Shown: piece after piece, positions 37,893 through 47,209 of the stretch
Numbering within the stretch: position 1 is the stretch's first letter
Layout: each line of letters begins with the position of its first letter
Source of the DNA: Plasticicumulans acidivorans
GTDB taxonomy: Bacteria > Pseudomonadota > Gammaproteobacteria > Competibacterales > Competibacteraceae
DNA length: 64,000 nucleotides
Assembly (NCBI RefSeq): GCF_003182095.1
Contig: NZ_QGTJ01000003.1
Coordinates: forward strand, 1 to 64,000
Direction of reading: 5' to 3'
Program-made: the position numbers and the translations under genes
Notes under the pieces: generated by a model
What the model saw: only the letters and a program-made list of their open reading frames with translations
Databases searched by the model: none
What the model was told of the DNA's origin: nothing

Positions 37893-39405
37893 CGTGTCGT
37901 GCTCCCGCCATCGCCAGACCGAGGCTCGCCAGCGTCCACTCGGCGCCCGGCCGAGCCGGCCCGAGCTGACCGTGCGACATCACGGCGATGCGATCGGCCA
38001 GGGCGAAGACTTCATCGAGGTCTTCAGAAATCAGCAGCAGCGCCGCGCCGCGCGCACGCGCCGCCAGCAGGCGCTCGTGCACGGCGGCGACGGCGCCGAT
38101 GTCCAGGCCCCAGCTCGGCTGCTGGGCGATGATCAGCCCCGGCTCACCGTCGAGTGCGCGACCGAGCACCAGCTTCTGCAGATTGCCGCCGGACAGGCCG
38201 CGCGCCGGCTGCTCGATGCTGCCCAGCCGCACGTCGCCCGCAGCCACCAGCTGCTGCGTGAAGGCGCGCGCGGCACCGCGACGCAGCAGGCCCCAGCGAC
38301 TGAAGCGCGGCGAACGCCAGCGTTCGAGGATGGCGTTCTGCCATACCGGCAGATCACCGATGGTGCCGATGCCGGTGCGATCCTCGGGAATGCGGCCGAC
38401 ACCGAGCGCGAGCAGCGCCGCCGGGTCCGCCGGCAACGGCCGGCCATCGAGCTCGACCCGCCCGGCACTCGCCGCACACAGCCCGCACAGCAGCTCGGCC
38501 AGCGCCGCCTGACCGTTGCCGGACACGCCGGCAATGGCGACGATCTCGCCACCGTGCACTTCGAGATCGACGCCATCAAGGCGCGGCTGCGCACCGTGGC
38601 CATCGACGCGCACGCCCCGCAGCCGCAGGCGCAGCGGCCCGGGCACACTGAGGGCACGCTGCGGCAGTTTGACTTCGCGGCCGACCATCAGCGTCGCCAG
38701 CTCGGCCTTGCTGGTCTCAGCGACCGCGCGCTCGGCCACCAGACGCCCGCCGCGCAGCACGGCGACGCGGTCACTGACCGCCAGCACCTCGTCGAGCTTG
38801 TGGCTGATGAAGATGATCGACAGCCCCTCGGCGACCAGCTCCTTGAGCGTGGCGAACAGCGCGCTGCTTTCCTGCGGCGTCAGCACCGCGGTCGGCTCGT
38901 CGAGGATCAGCACGCGGGCGCCGCGGTACAGCGCCTTGAGGATCTCGACGCGCTGTTTCTCGCCGACCGACAGGCGCGCGACGCGCGCCGCCGGATCGAC
39001 GGCGAGGCCGAAGCGCGCGGCGGTGTCGTGGATGCGCGCCAGCGCAGCGCGACGGCGCGAGAACGGCTGCCACAGCGGCTCGGTGCCGATCAGGATGTTC
39101 TCCAGCACCGTCAGGTTGTCGGCCAGCGTGAAGTGCTGATGCACCATGCCGATGCCGGCGGCGAGCGCTGCTGCCGGATCGCCCGGCGGCAGCGGCTGAC
39201 CGAAGGCTTCGATCGAGCCGCTGTCGGCGCGATAGTGGCCGAACAGGATGCTGACCAGCGTGCTCTTGCCGGCGCCGTTCTCACCGAGCAGCGCCAGCAC
39301 CTCGCCGCGTGCGAGTTCGAGCGAGATGTCGGCGTTGGCGATCACCGGGCCAAAGCGCTTGCCGATGCCACGCAGGCGCAGCACCGGTGCGCCGGTGGCC
39401 GTCAT
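37882..39405 (-). CDS. ABC ATPase for nucleosides/purines, two-domain (NupO/YufO-like)
   Basis: A 507-residue sugar/nucleoside-type ATPase made of two fused nucleotide-binding domains. The first (about 5-240) has intact GENGAGKST, SVGEKQRVEI and LILDEPTAVL. The second (about 255-500) has GVSGNGQA in place of a canonical Walker A and LSGGNLQKLVLGRAL, the usual asymmetry of this class. It overlaps the substrate-binding gene by four bases and the permease gene by 11. Confidence 0.92.
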   Translation of the reverse strand: MTATGAPVLRLRGIGKRFGPVIANADISLELARGEVLALLGENGAGKSTLVSILFGHYRADSGSIEAFGQPLPPGDPAAALAAGIGMVHQHFTLADNLTVLENILIGTEPLWQPFSRRRAALARIHDTAARFGLAVDPAARVARLSVGEKQRVEILKALYRGARVLILDEPTAVLTPQESSALFATLKELVAEGLSIIFISHKLDEVLAVSDRVAVLRGGRLVAERAVAETSKAELATLMVGREVKLPQRALSVPGPLRLRLRGVRVDGHGAQPRLDGVDLEVHGGEIVAIAGVSGNGQAALAELLCGLCAASAGRVELDGRPLPADPAALLALGVGRIPEDRTGIGTIGDLPVWQNAILERWRSPRFSRWGLLRRGAARAFTQQLVAAGDVRLGSIEQPARGLSGGNLQKLVLGRALDGEPGLIIAQQPSWGLDIGAVAAVHERLLAARARGAALLLISEDLDEVFALADRIAVMSHGQLGPARPGAEWTLASLGLAMAGARHDAA

Positions 39406-40397
39406 GGCGTCGACTTCGGTTCGGTATCGATCACCGGCACGACGAATCCGCCATCGAAAATCGCCGCCCGCTTGATACGCACCTTCTCCTGCAGCTCAGC
39501 CGGCACCTTGTCGGCAAAGGTACCGAGTGGCGCCAGATCCGAGCCAAGGTATTTCATCATCGAGTACTGACCGTAGTCCTCGGCTTTGAAACGTCCCAGC
39601 TCGATCTGATAGAGCGCGCGGGCGATGGTCGGCTCCATGAACCACAGCGCCGAAGCGACGACGGTCTTCGGATACTGCTCCTGGGTGTCGATAACGTTGC
39701 CGATCGCCAGCTTGCCGCGCTCCTTGGCGGCATCGGAGACACCGAAACGCTCGGCGTAAAGCACGTCGGCACCCTGATCGATCTGCGCCAGCGCGGCTTC
39801 CTTGGCCTTCGGCGGGTCGAACCAGGAGCCGATGAAGCTGACTTTGAACTTGACCTGCGGGTTGACCTCGCGCGCGCCGGCCATGAACGCCTGCATCAGG
39901 CGGTTGACCTCGGGGATCGGGAAGCCGCCGACCAGGCCGATGACATTGCTCTTGGTCATGCCACCGGCAATCATGCCGGTCAGGTACGAGGGTTCCTGGA
40001 TGTAGTTGTCGAACACCGAGAAGTTCGGCGCCTGCGGCTTGCCGCTCGAACCGAGCAGGAAGGCCGTCTGCGGATAATCCTTCGCCACCTTGCGCGCCGC
40101 TGCTTCGACGGCAAACGCCTCACCGACGATCAGCTGCACCCCCTGCTCGGCGTACTGGCGCATCACCCGCTCGTAATCGGCATTGCCGACACTCTCGGAA
40201 AACACATAGGTGATTTCACCGCGCCCCTCGGCGGCCTTCAGCGCTTTGTGGATGCGGCTGACCCACTGCTGCTCGACCGGGACGGTATAGATCGCGGCGA
40301 CCTTGATCGCGTCGGCGGCGTGGGCACCAGGGAGCCCGAGCGTTGCCAGCACGGCCAGGCCGGCCCCGAGTTTCAAGACCTTGCGACGAGTCGTCAT
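39402..40397 (-). CDS. BMP-family substrate-binding protein of nucleoside/purine ABC importer
   Basis: A 331-residue PnrA/BMP-type binding protein. The N-terminus TTRRKVLKLGAGLAVLATLG has a twin-arginine-like pattern followed by a hydrophobic core and an AHA cleavage site, so export by Tat or Sec is likely. The mature protein contains the fold's IKVAAIYTVPVEQQWVSRIHKALKAAE opening, YERVMRQYAEQGVQLIVGEAFA and MTKSNVIGLVGGFPIPEVNRLMQAFMAG. It heads the five-gene minus-strand operon that ends with cytosine deaminase. Confidence 0.92.
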   Translation of the reverse strand: MTTRRKVLKLGAGLAVLATLGLPGAHAADAIKVAAIYTVPVEQQWVSRIHKALKAAEGRGEITYVFSESVGNADYERVMRQYAEQGVQLIVGEAFAVEAAARKVAKDYPQTAFLLGSSGKPQAPNFSVFDNYIQEPSYLTGMIAGGMTKSNVIGLVGGFPIPEVNRLMQAFMAGAREVNPQVKFKVSFIGSWFDPPKAKEAALAQIDQGADVLYAERFGVSDAAKERGKLAIGNVIDTQEQYPKTVVASALWFMEPTIARALYQIELGRFKAEDYGQYSMMKYLGSDLAPLGTFADKVPAELQEKVRIKRAAIFDGGFVVPVIDTEPKSTP

Positions 40398-40542
40398 GCA
40401 CTGTGCACCTGCGTTGCCTGCCAATGGGGCGCCCGGCACGGCCGGTTGCGTACGGCGACGACCGGCGCCGCCGGCGATCATGGCAAAAAAACCCCGGCCG
40501 CGTCTGCTGCGTCGCAGCGTAAATCCCGCGGGTTGCGGCGAA

Positions 40543-42846
40543 TCAGCTGGCGGCAGACAAGCGGGCGCGCACGCTGAGCGCGCTGGCCGGACGACCGTAG
40601 AAATAGCCCTGCGCGGCATGCGCACCGCGGGCGAAGGCGAAGTCGGCCTGCGCCAGACTCTCGATGCCTTCAGCAACGACTTCCAGATCGAGCGCAGTCG
40701 CCATCGCCACGATGGCACTGACCAGCGCCGCGCTGCCACGATCGCCCGGCAGGTCGGCGATGAACGAACGGTCGATCTTCAGCGCATGCACCGGAATGCG
40801 CTTGAGGTAGGCCAGCGAGGCGTAACCGGTACCGAAATCGTCTACGGCGATGCGCACGCCGAGCGCGGCGCACTCCTCGATCGCGGCGAGGGTGCGCGCG
40901 TCACCATCGAGCAGCAGGGTTTCAGTGATTTCCAGCGTCAGTGCCTGCGCCGGCAGGCCGTGGCGGGCCAGCACTGCGGCAACCTGCATGGCGAAAAACG
41001 GCTCGGCGAACTGGCGCACCGACACATTGACCGCCATGTGCAGCTCACTGCCGGGATCGATGGCGCGCCAGTGCGCAAGCTCCGCACAGGCGGTATCGAG
41101 CACCCATTCGCCGATCGTCACGATCAGGCTGCTGTCCTCGGCCACCGGAATGAACACGTCCGGCGGCACTTCGCCAAGCTCGGCGTCGTTCCAGCGCAGC
41201 AGCGCCTCGGCACCGACGATGCGCCCATCCTCCAGCGCGATCACCGGCTGATAATGCAGGCTCAGCGCATTCAGCCGCAGGGCATCGCGCAGGCGTTGCT
41301 CGATCAGCAGGTGTTGCCGCAGGTTCTGCGCCATCGCCGCTTCGAAGCGGCCCCAGACGCCGCGTCCGCACGCCTTGACCGCCGACAGAGCCATGTCGGC
41401 GCACTGCAGCAGCCGCGCCGGCTCACCGGCATCGCCCGGCGCACTGGCATAGCCGATGCTGCAGCTGACGTGCAGCGGTTTACCGTCGACGAAAAACGGC
41501 GCGGCGATGGCATCGCTCAAGGTCTGCGCCAGGCTTTCGAGCGCCGCCTGATCATGGCGCGTCGCCAGTACCAGGAATTCATCGGCCCCCAGGCGCCCGG
41601 CGCTGTCGCCGCTGACACCGATCCGTCCCAGGCGCTGCGCCAGCTCACGCAGCACGGCATCGCCGGCGGCATGGCCAAAACCGTCGTTGATGCGGCGGAA
41701 ATGATCGACATCGACCAGCAGCACGCCCAGGCACAACCCGCGCTCCAGCGCCCGCAGCAGATCCTCGTCGAGGCGCTGCAGACACTGCGCACGGTTCGGC
41801 AGGCCGGTGAGCTCGTCCAGGTGCGCCTGCTGCCAGAGCAGCGACTGATCGGCCTTGCGCTGGGTGATGTCCTCCTTGACGGCGACGTAGCCGCCCAGCA
41901 CCCCGCGCTCATACAGCGGCGCGATCCACACCTGTTCCCAATAGAACTCGCCGTTGCGGCGCCGGTTGCACAGTTCACCCTGCCACTCGTGCCCGGCCTG
42001 CAGATCCCGCCACATATCGTCGAACACGCCGCTCGGCATCACCGTCGAGCGCAGCACCGCATTGCTGTGACCGAGCAACGACTCGGCGCCGTACCCCGAG
42101 CTGCGCTCGAAGGCCGGATTGACATACTCGATGACGCCCTGGGCGTCGGTGAGCACCACAGCAACGGGGCTGCGCTGCACGATCAACGACATCCGCGCGA
42201 GCGCGCTGCGCATGCGCTGCAGGCGTGCATCACGGCTGGCCAGGCGCCGGTGCAGAATCCGCTGCAACCGCCCGCCGCGCTGCCGGGGCGGCCGCCACAG
42301 CAGCAAGCCGATGCCCAGCGGCGCCAGCCACGCCACCCAGGACATCGACACATGCGGACCGGCAAGCTCGGACGGACCGCGGTCGGCCATGGCGTTGAGC
42401 GCCGCCATATCGAGTGCGGCGGACAGCAGCTGCAGGTTCGGCAGCACCGCCGTCAGACGCTCCTCATCGGCCGGTTCGCTGGCCAGTGCGGAACGCACCT
42501 CACCCAGTACCTGGCGGGTTTGCGCCAAAGCCGCCCCGAGGCTCGACGCGCTCCGCACCGCCTCGCTCGCCTGCAGCGCGTCGAGCGTCGCCAGCCGCGC
42601 ATCCAGGGCCTCGCGGTCGACGTCCGCGCGCCCGCGCAGACGGGCATCCACGGCACGGGCCAGTTCCGGCAGCTCACGTCCGAGGCGGACGGTGGCCACC
42701 AGCGCATCATCGCCGCTGCCCGCAACGGCGTCGCCACTGCGGCGCAAAGACCACAGTTGTGCGCCCAGCCCCACGCTCAGTATCAGCACGACACCGACGC
42801 GAAGCAGCGACAGAAAGGGCACGCGGCGCAGCGGGGCGAACGACAT
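40543..42846 (-). CDS. PAS-GGDEF(degenerate)-EAL signalling protein
   Basis: A 767-residue membrane-anchored protein. One N-terminal membrane helix (about 10-30) is followed by a predicted periplasmic helical domain, a second helix near 165-185 (VAWLAPLGIGLLLWRP), a PAS domain (about 220-335), a GGDEF domain (about 345-500) and an EAL domain (about 510-765). The GGDEF motif reads GADEF, so cyclase activity is doubtful. The EAL domain keeps GAEALLRWND and DDFGTGYASLAYLKRIPVHALKIDRSFI and is probably an active phosphodiesterase. ATG 42846 is used; a GTG at 42855 is also possible. Confidence 0.85.
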   Translation of the reverse strand: MSFAPLRRVPFLSLLRVGVVLILSVGLGAQLWSLRRSGDAVAGSGDDALVATVRLGRELPELARAVDARLRGRADVDREALDARLATLDALQASEAVRSASSLGAALAQTRQVLGEVRSALASEPADEERLTAVLPNLQLLSAALDMAALNAMADRGPSELAGPHVSMSWVAWLAPLGIGLLLWRPPRQRGGRLQRILHRRLASRDARLQRMRSALARMSLIVQRSPVAVVLTDAQGVIEYVNPAFERSSGYGAESLLGHSNAVLRSTVMPSGVFDDMWRDLQAGHEWQGELCNRRRNGEFYWEQVWIAPLYERGVLGGYVAVKEDITQRKADQSLLWQQAHLDELTGLPNRAQCLQRLDEDLLRALERGLCLGVLLVDVDHFRRINDGFGHAAGDAVLRELAQRLGRIGVSGDSAGRLGADEFLVLATRHDQAALESLAQTLSDAIAAPFFVDGKPLHVSCSIGYASAPGDAGEPARLLQCADMALSAVKACGRGVWGRFEAAMAQNLRQHLLIEQRLRDALRLNALSLHYQPVIALEDGRIVGAEALLRWNDAELGEVPPDVFIPVAEDSSLIVTIGEWVLDTACAELAHWRAIDPGSELHMAVNVSVRQFAEPFFAMQVAAVLARHGLPAQALTLEITETLLLDGDARTLAAIEECAALGVRIAVDDFGTGYASLAYLKRIPVHALKIDRSFIADLPGDRGSAALVSAIVAMATALDLEVVAEGIESLAQADFAFARGAHAAQGYFYGRPASALSVRARLSAAS

Positions 42847-43138
42847 GTCAGTCACCCGTCACAGACCATGTCGGCGCGCGGCACGAGCACACGCGGCGCA
42901 CCGGCAAGGGCACCGAAAGATGGGGTACGACGCTGAAGATCGTGACTTGTCATGCGTAATGGCTCCGGCAGACAACGCGCTTGCGGCCAGCCCTGGCTGA
43001 TGCTGCTCGATCCACTGTACCGCCGCCTCCGCAGTCTGCCGTGAGCGTTACCTGCGGCCAATCCCACGCGCAACCGTCTGACGCAATTCTTACGCCCATC
43101 TATTGCAAAAGACTGGATTTTCCGAGCATTACTGCACG

Positions 43139-44029
43139 TCATGAGCTTGTTCCTCCAATCGTGCGCGCCAGATTGAGCCAGGCTCGGGCCGCTGGCGACA
43201 GATACGAACCGCGGCGCCAGCTCAGCGCCAGCTGCCAGCGCGGCGCCTGCTCACCGGCGAGCGGTGCGTAGCACACCTGCGGATGCGGTCGCTGCTCGGC
43301 GATCAGCCGCGGCAGCAGGCCGATGCCGAGCCCGGCGGCGACCAGAGCGACGATGAAATCCGGCTGTGCACTGCGCGCCGCCTCGCGCGGCGTAAAGCCG
43401 AGCTGCTGGCAGGCATTGATGATGATGCGGTTCAGGGCAAAACCGCCCTCGAACAAAATGAACGCACTGTCGGCCAGCTCGGCGAGCGTCACCGCCGGCG
43501 TGCCGGCCAGCGGATGCGCGCGCGGCAGCAGCGCCACCATCGGTTCCTCGCAGACCATCTGCCAGTCGAAGGTCTCCGGGATCGGCAGCAGGCTGCCGGC
43601 AAGTTCGATCTGGCCGGCGAGTACCGCCTCCTCCATGAACTGGCTGCCGCGTTCGAGCAGCTGGATCTCGACGCCCGGATAGCGCTGGCGGTAGGTGGCG
43701 AACAGTGGCGCAAACAGCAGATGGCTGCCGAGCACCGGCAGGCCCAGGCGCAGCACGCCGCGGCGCAGGCCGCGCAGATCGTCGAGTTCGGCGAGCAGAT
43801 CCTGGCGCGCGGCGAGCAGGCCGAGCGCACGGCGATAGACGATCTCGCCGGCCGGTGTCGGCAGGATGCGATGACCGATGCGTTCGAGCAGCGGCAGACC
43901 GAGTTCATCCTCAAGCTGGCGTACCGCCTTGCTCAGCGTCGGCTGAGTGGCGAAGGCCGTTTTCGCGGCGGCTGAAAAGCCCCCCTCACGCACGACTTCG
44001 ACGAAATAACGCAGAGCCCGCAAGTCCAT
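43139..44029 (-). CDS. LysR-family regulator next to lrgAB-like genes
   Basis: A 296-residue LysR regulator: N-terminal helix-turn-helix (MDLRALRYFVEVVREGGFSAAAKTAFATQPTLSKAVRQLEDELG) and a substrate-binding effector domain from about 90. It is divergent from the LrgA/LrgB pair, 98 bp apart, the classic arrangement of cidR or YwbI with cidAB, so it is the likely activator of those genes. The ATG at 44029 matches the family start; the upstream in-frame extension to 44080 is rejected. Confidence 0.9.
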   Translation of the reverse strand: MDLRALRYFVEVVREGGFSAAAKTAFATQPTLSKAVRQLEDELGLPLLERIGHRILPTPAGEIVYRRALGLLAARQDLLAELDDLRGLRRGVLRLGLPVLGSHLLFAPLFATYRQRYPGVEIQLLERGSQFMEEAVLAGQIELAGSLLPIPETFDWQMVCEEPMVALLPRAHPLAGTPAVTLAELADSAFILFEGGFALNRIIINACQQLGFTPREAARSAQPDFIVALVAAGLGIGLLPRLIAEQRPHPQVCYAPLAGEQAPRWQLALSWRRGSYLSPAARAWLNLARTIGGTSS

Positions 44030-44127
44030 GTTCCATGCCTTCCATGAATTAATCTGATTCAGACAATTCATTTTTAACATGAATATGACGGACGTACGCT
44101 GGCGGAAGTTTCAGGAGGTAGCCGCCC

Positions 44128-44532
44128 ATGTCCATCGATCGTTTATCCACCCGCCTGCGTTACGGCCTGCGCCGCAGTCGCGTGCTGCAGGTCGTCCTGC
44201 TGGCTGCGCTGTGGTGGGGAGCCGATGCGCTGGTGCGCCGCTACGCGCTGCCGCTGCCCGGCGGAGTGCTCGGCATGCTGCTGCTGCTGGCCCTGCTCGC
44301 CAGCGGCCAGGTCTCCGGCCACAGCCTGCGCCGTGGCGCCGGCTGGCTGCTCGCTGAAATGCTGCTGTTTTTCGTGCCGGCGGTGATGGCGTTGCTCGAC
44401 CATGGTGCACTGCTGCGCAGCGAGGGCCTGCAGCTGGTCGCCGTCATCGTCTTCGGTACCGTCATCGTCATGACCGGTACCGCGCTGACGGTGGAAGCCT
44501 GCTGCCGCTGGAGCGAGCGTCGTGCCGGCTGA
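44128..44532 (+). CDS. LrgA/CidA-family holin-like membrane protein
   Basis: A 134-residue membrane protein with four hydrophobic helices. The family motif LPLPGGVLGMLLLLALL is at about residues 38-55 and LAEMLLFFVPAVMALLDH near 82-100. It is thought to act with LrgB in murein hydrolase export control or in pyruvate/three-carbon transport. GGAGGT nine bases before the ATG supports the start. It overlaps the next gene by 11 bases. Confidence 0.9.
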   Translation: MSIDRLSTRLRYGLRRSRVLQVVLLAALWWGADALVRRYALPLPGGVLGMLLLLALLASGQVSGHSLRRGAGWLLAEMLLFFVPAVMALLDHGALLRSEGLQLVAVIVFGTVIVMTGTALTVEACCRWSERRAG

Positions 44533-45211
44533 AATCGCCCTGCTGTTCTGGCCGCTGGTGACGATCGCGCTGTACGCGCTGTCGCGCGTGCTGTACCGCC
44601 ACTATCCGAGCGCCTGGACCTCGCCGCTGCTGGTCACGCCGCTGGCGCTGATCGGGCTGGCCATCGCGCTGCACGCCGGCTACCGCGACTACATGCGTGG
44701 TTCACACTGGCTGCTGATGATGCTGGGTCCGGCGACGGTGGCCTTCGCGCTGCCGATCTGGGACCAGCGCGCGCTGATCCGCCGTCACTGGGCGGCACTG
44801 CTGATCGGTGTGATCGCCGGCAGCGCGCTGGCAATCGCCAGTTCCTGGGCGCTGGCCAGCGCGCTGCACCTCGATGCCAGCCTGCGTGCGAGCCTGGTGC
44901 CGCGCTCGGTGACGACGCCGTTCGCGGTGGTCGTCGCCAGTGACATCGGCGGCGTTCCCGAACTGACGGCGGTGTTCGTGATGATCACCGGCATCCTCGG
45001 CGCTTCGCTCGGCAGCTGGCTGGCGCGCCTGCTGCCGCTGCGCTCCTCGCTGGCGCGCGGCGCGCTGTTCGGCATGGGGGCGCACGGTGCCGGCGTGGCC
45101 CGCGCGCGGGAAGTCGGTGAGGAGGAAGGTTCGGTTGCCGGTCTGGTGATGATTCTGGCCGGCGTATTCAATGTGCTGGTGGCGCCGCTGCTGGCCATGT
45201 GGCTGCGCTGA
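44522..45211 (+). CDS. LrgB/CidB-family membrane protein
   Basis: A 229-residue partner of the LrgA-like protein, with about seven membrane helices. The signature is SLVPRSVTTPFAVVVASDIGGVPELTAVFVMITGILGA (about 122-160), followed by GALFGMGAHGAGVARAREVGEEEGSVAGL. It starts with GTG at 44522, inside the end of the preceding gene, which implies coupled translation. Confidence 0.92.
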   Translation: MPAEIALLFWPLVTIALYALSRVLYRHYPSAWTSPLLVTPLALIGLAIALHAGYRDYMRGSHWLLMMLGPATVAFALPIWDQRALIRRHWAALLIGVIAGSALAIASSWALASALHLDASLRASLVPRSVTTPFAVVVASDIGGVPELTAVFVMITGILGASLGSWLARLLPLRSSLARGALFGMGAHGAGVARAREVGEEEGSVAGLVMILAGVFNVLVAPLLAMWLR

Positions 45212-45241
45212 ACAGCGGCGCTGGCGGTGTCGTCGGCATGC

Positions 45242-45358
45242 TCAGTGCAGGCGGGCGAGCGTGCGGGCGAACTGGCGGGGTGTCAGCAGACCGCAGCGCC
45301 AGGCATGGACGGTCATGCGCCGCAGGCGATGGCGGACCGGACGGGGCAGGAAGCGCAT
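45242..45358 (-). CDS. 38-aa basic small protein
   Basis: The minus strand carries ATG at 45358 behind a strong AGAGGAG ribosome-binding site with good spacing, then 38 codons to a TGA. The product begins MRFLPRPVRHRLRRMTVHAW; nine of the 38 residues are arginine and one is cysteine. No family is recognised. It lies 141 bp downstream of lexA on the same strand, so it may be read from the lexA transcript or from its own promoter. No other gene occupies this 288-bp gap. The ribosome-binding site is the main evidence; expression is untested. Confidence 0.5.
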   Translation of the reverse strand: MRFLPRPVRHRLRRMTVHAWRCGLLTPRQFARTLARLH

Positions 45359-45499
45359 AGCGTTGTCTCCTCTAAAAAACGGCTGCCATCGGGACTCTCG
45401 GTGATGCCCTCGGCTGCACAATGACGGTGAGGATGAAACCGCGCCGTCATGGCCGCCATCCTCTTTGCTCTCACTTACGTGAGCGTTACGACGGCGGAT

Positions 45500-46111
45500 T
45501 CAATAGATCCGCACCTGGCCGACCAGCCGTCCCTGGATCGACACTTGATCAGCCGCGAAACGCATCGGCTCCATCCGGCTGTTGGCCGGGGCCAGTACCA
45601 CGCTGCCGTCCGGGCGCGGGTAGTAGTACTTCAGCGTGACCTCACCGCCGTTGAGCAGCGCGACGACGATCTCGCCGGCGCGCGCGCTTTCCGCGGCCTC
45701 GATGATCACCGTGTCACCATCGAGGATGCCGGCCTCGATCATCGATTCCCCCTGCACGCGCAGGGCGTAGCGGTTCGGCCCGGCCAGGCAGCGCAGATCG
45801 AGCGTCTGCTGGTCGGCCACCGCCTCGATCGGCCGGCCGGCGGCGATACGGCCGAGCAGCGGCAGCGCCGCGTCGTCACCCTCCGCTGCCGTGTCATCGC
45901 CGCACAGGCGGATGCCGCGCCGGCGACGGGGTTCGATCTCGATCAGGCCGGCAGCCTGCAGCGCCTGCAGATGCCGGTGCACGACGCCGCGGGAACGGAT
46001 GCCGAGTGCCTGCGCGATTTCTTCGAGCAGCGGCGCCTCGCCGTACTCGCGCTGATGCGTGTGCAGGATGTCGAGCAGGCGCTGCTGGGTCGGCGTGATG
46101 GCGGCATTCAC
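45500..46111 (-). CDS. lexA: LexA-family SOS repressor
   Basis: A 203-residue LexA-like repressor. It has an N-terminal winged helix (about 3-68; TPTQQRLLDILHTHQREYGEAPLLEEIAQALGIRS), the Ala-Gly self-cleavage site in GRIAAGRPIEA (about 90) and the catalytic dyad: Ser in RVQGESMIEAGILDGD and Lys in EVTLKYYY. RecA-stimulated cleavage would relieve repression. I chose the GTG at 46111 because it gives the usual length and alignment to E. coli LexA; an ATG at 46135 adds eight residues and would place an operator inside the coding region. The 46117-46166 region carries GTTC-N7-GTTC sites on both strands, implying autoregulation. Confidence 0.83.
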   Translation of the reverse strand: MNAAITPTQQRLLDILHTHQREYGEAPLLEEIAQALGIRSRGVVHRHLQALQAAGLIEIEPRRRRGIRLCGDDTAAEGDDAALPLLGRIAAGRPIEAVADQQTLDLRCLAGPNRYALRVQGESMIEAGILDGDTVIIEAAESARAGEIVVALLNGGEVTLKYYYPRPDGSVVLAPANSRMEPMRFAADQVSIQGRLVGQVRIY

Positions 46112-46116
46112 GGTTT

Positions 46117-46166
46117 GTTCTCGCTTTGTTCTCATTACGGGCAAGCATAGAGAACAAAATGAGAAC
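46117..46166. promoter_or_regulatory. lexA promoter with two opposed GTTC-N7-GTTC operators
   Basis: GTTC-TCGCTTT-GTTC lies at 46117-46131 and GAAC-AAAATGA-GAAC (same motif on the other strand) at 46152-46166. On the minus strand a -35 TTGTTT and a -10 TATGCT separated by 17 bp overlap the second operator, and transcription would start near 46135. This operator type is known for alphaproteobacterial LexA rather than the CTGT-N8-ACAG type. Confidence 0.7.
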
Positions 46167-46187
46167 AAACAAGCATCCAACGGTGAA

Positions 46188-47099
46188 TCAGGGTGTCGGC
46201 GCCAAACGCTGCGCCAGCGTCGCTTCCAGCGCGCTGAGAAAGGCCCGGGTCTTCGCCGGTACCAGTCGGCGCCCCGGCATCACCGCCCACACCGCCTCGG
46301 CCGGCAGCTCCCATTGCGGCAGCACCCGGCGCAACTGGCCGGCGGCGACCTGCTGCTGCAGATAGGCATCGCTGAGCGCGGCAATGCCGGCATCGGCCAG
46401 CGCCAGTTCGGTCAGCATCGCCATCGAATTGGCACGGATGCGACCCGCCGGCAGCCCCTCCCAGCGCTGCGTGCCGTACTGCAGCCGCCACGGCTGCGGA
46501 TCACCGAGCCGCCCGGCCAGATGCACGGCGCGATGGGTGCCCAGTTCGGCGGGCGTTTGCGGCTCGCCATGCTCGGCGAGGTAGGCGGGACTGGCATAGA
46601 GCCGGGTCGACAGCAGGCACAGGCGGCGGGCGACCAGACCGCTGTCGTCGCCGAGCGAACCGAGGCGCACGCCGACATCGACCTGTTCGCCGATCAGGTC
46701 GACGACGCGCGGCGTCAGGTCGAGTTCGAGCTGCACGCGCGGATAACGCGCACTGAAGGCGGCGAGCATCGGCCCGAGCAGGCGCTCGGCGAAATCCGGC
46801 GTCATCGTCACCCGCAGCCGTCCGGCCGGCTCGACCTGACACTGTTCGGCGAGCGCATCGGCGGCCTCGACCTCCTCGCCGATGCGCCGGGCATGTTCGA
46901 GCAGCAGCTCGCCGAACTCGGTCAGCTGCAACCGCCGCGTGGTGCGCGTCAGCAACAGCGCGCCGAGCCGGGTCTCCAGCGCGGCGATGCGTCGCGACAC
47001 CGTGGACTTCGGCAGTCCGCTGCGTTCAGCCGCGCGGCTGAAGCTGCCGCAGTCGATGACCTGGGCGAACAGCAGCAGGTCGTTGGCATCGGTCGGCAT
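46188..47099 (-). CDS. LysR-family regulator next to azoreductase gene
   Basis: A 303-residue LysR regulator: helix-turn-helix at 5-62 (NDLLLFAQVIDCGSFSRAAERSGLPKSTVSRRIAALETRLG) and an effector domain of the type seen in small aromatic/quinone-stress regulators. It is divergent from azoR and pirin across 110 bp, so it probably controls them in response to electrophiles or quinones. The ATG at 47099 is preferred to a GTG three bases upstream. Confidence 0.88.
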   Translation of the reverse strand: MPTDANDLLLFAQVIDCGSFSRAAERSGLPKSTVSRRIAALETRLGALLLTRTTRRLQLTEFGELLLEHARRIGEEVEAADALAEQCQVEPAGRLRVTMTPDFAERLLGPMLAAFSARYPRVQLELDLTPRVVDLIGEQVDVGVRLGSLGDDSGLVARRLCLLSTRLYASPAYLAEHGEPQTPAELGTHRAVHLAGRLGDPQPWRLQYGTQRWEGLPAGRIRANSMAMLTELALADAGIAALSDAYLQQQVAAGQLRRVLPQWELPAEAVWAVMPGRRLVPAKTRAFLSALEATLAQRLAPTP

Positions 47100-47209
47100 C
47101 ACAATTATCCCGAATATGGAACAGTGTTATCTATTTTATGGGCTTCTGAGCGCATGAATGGAGCAATACAGTACGCCTCACGCCAACCACAGCCCTCAGG
47201 AGACGGTCG

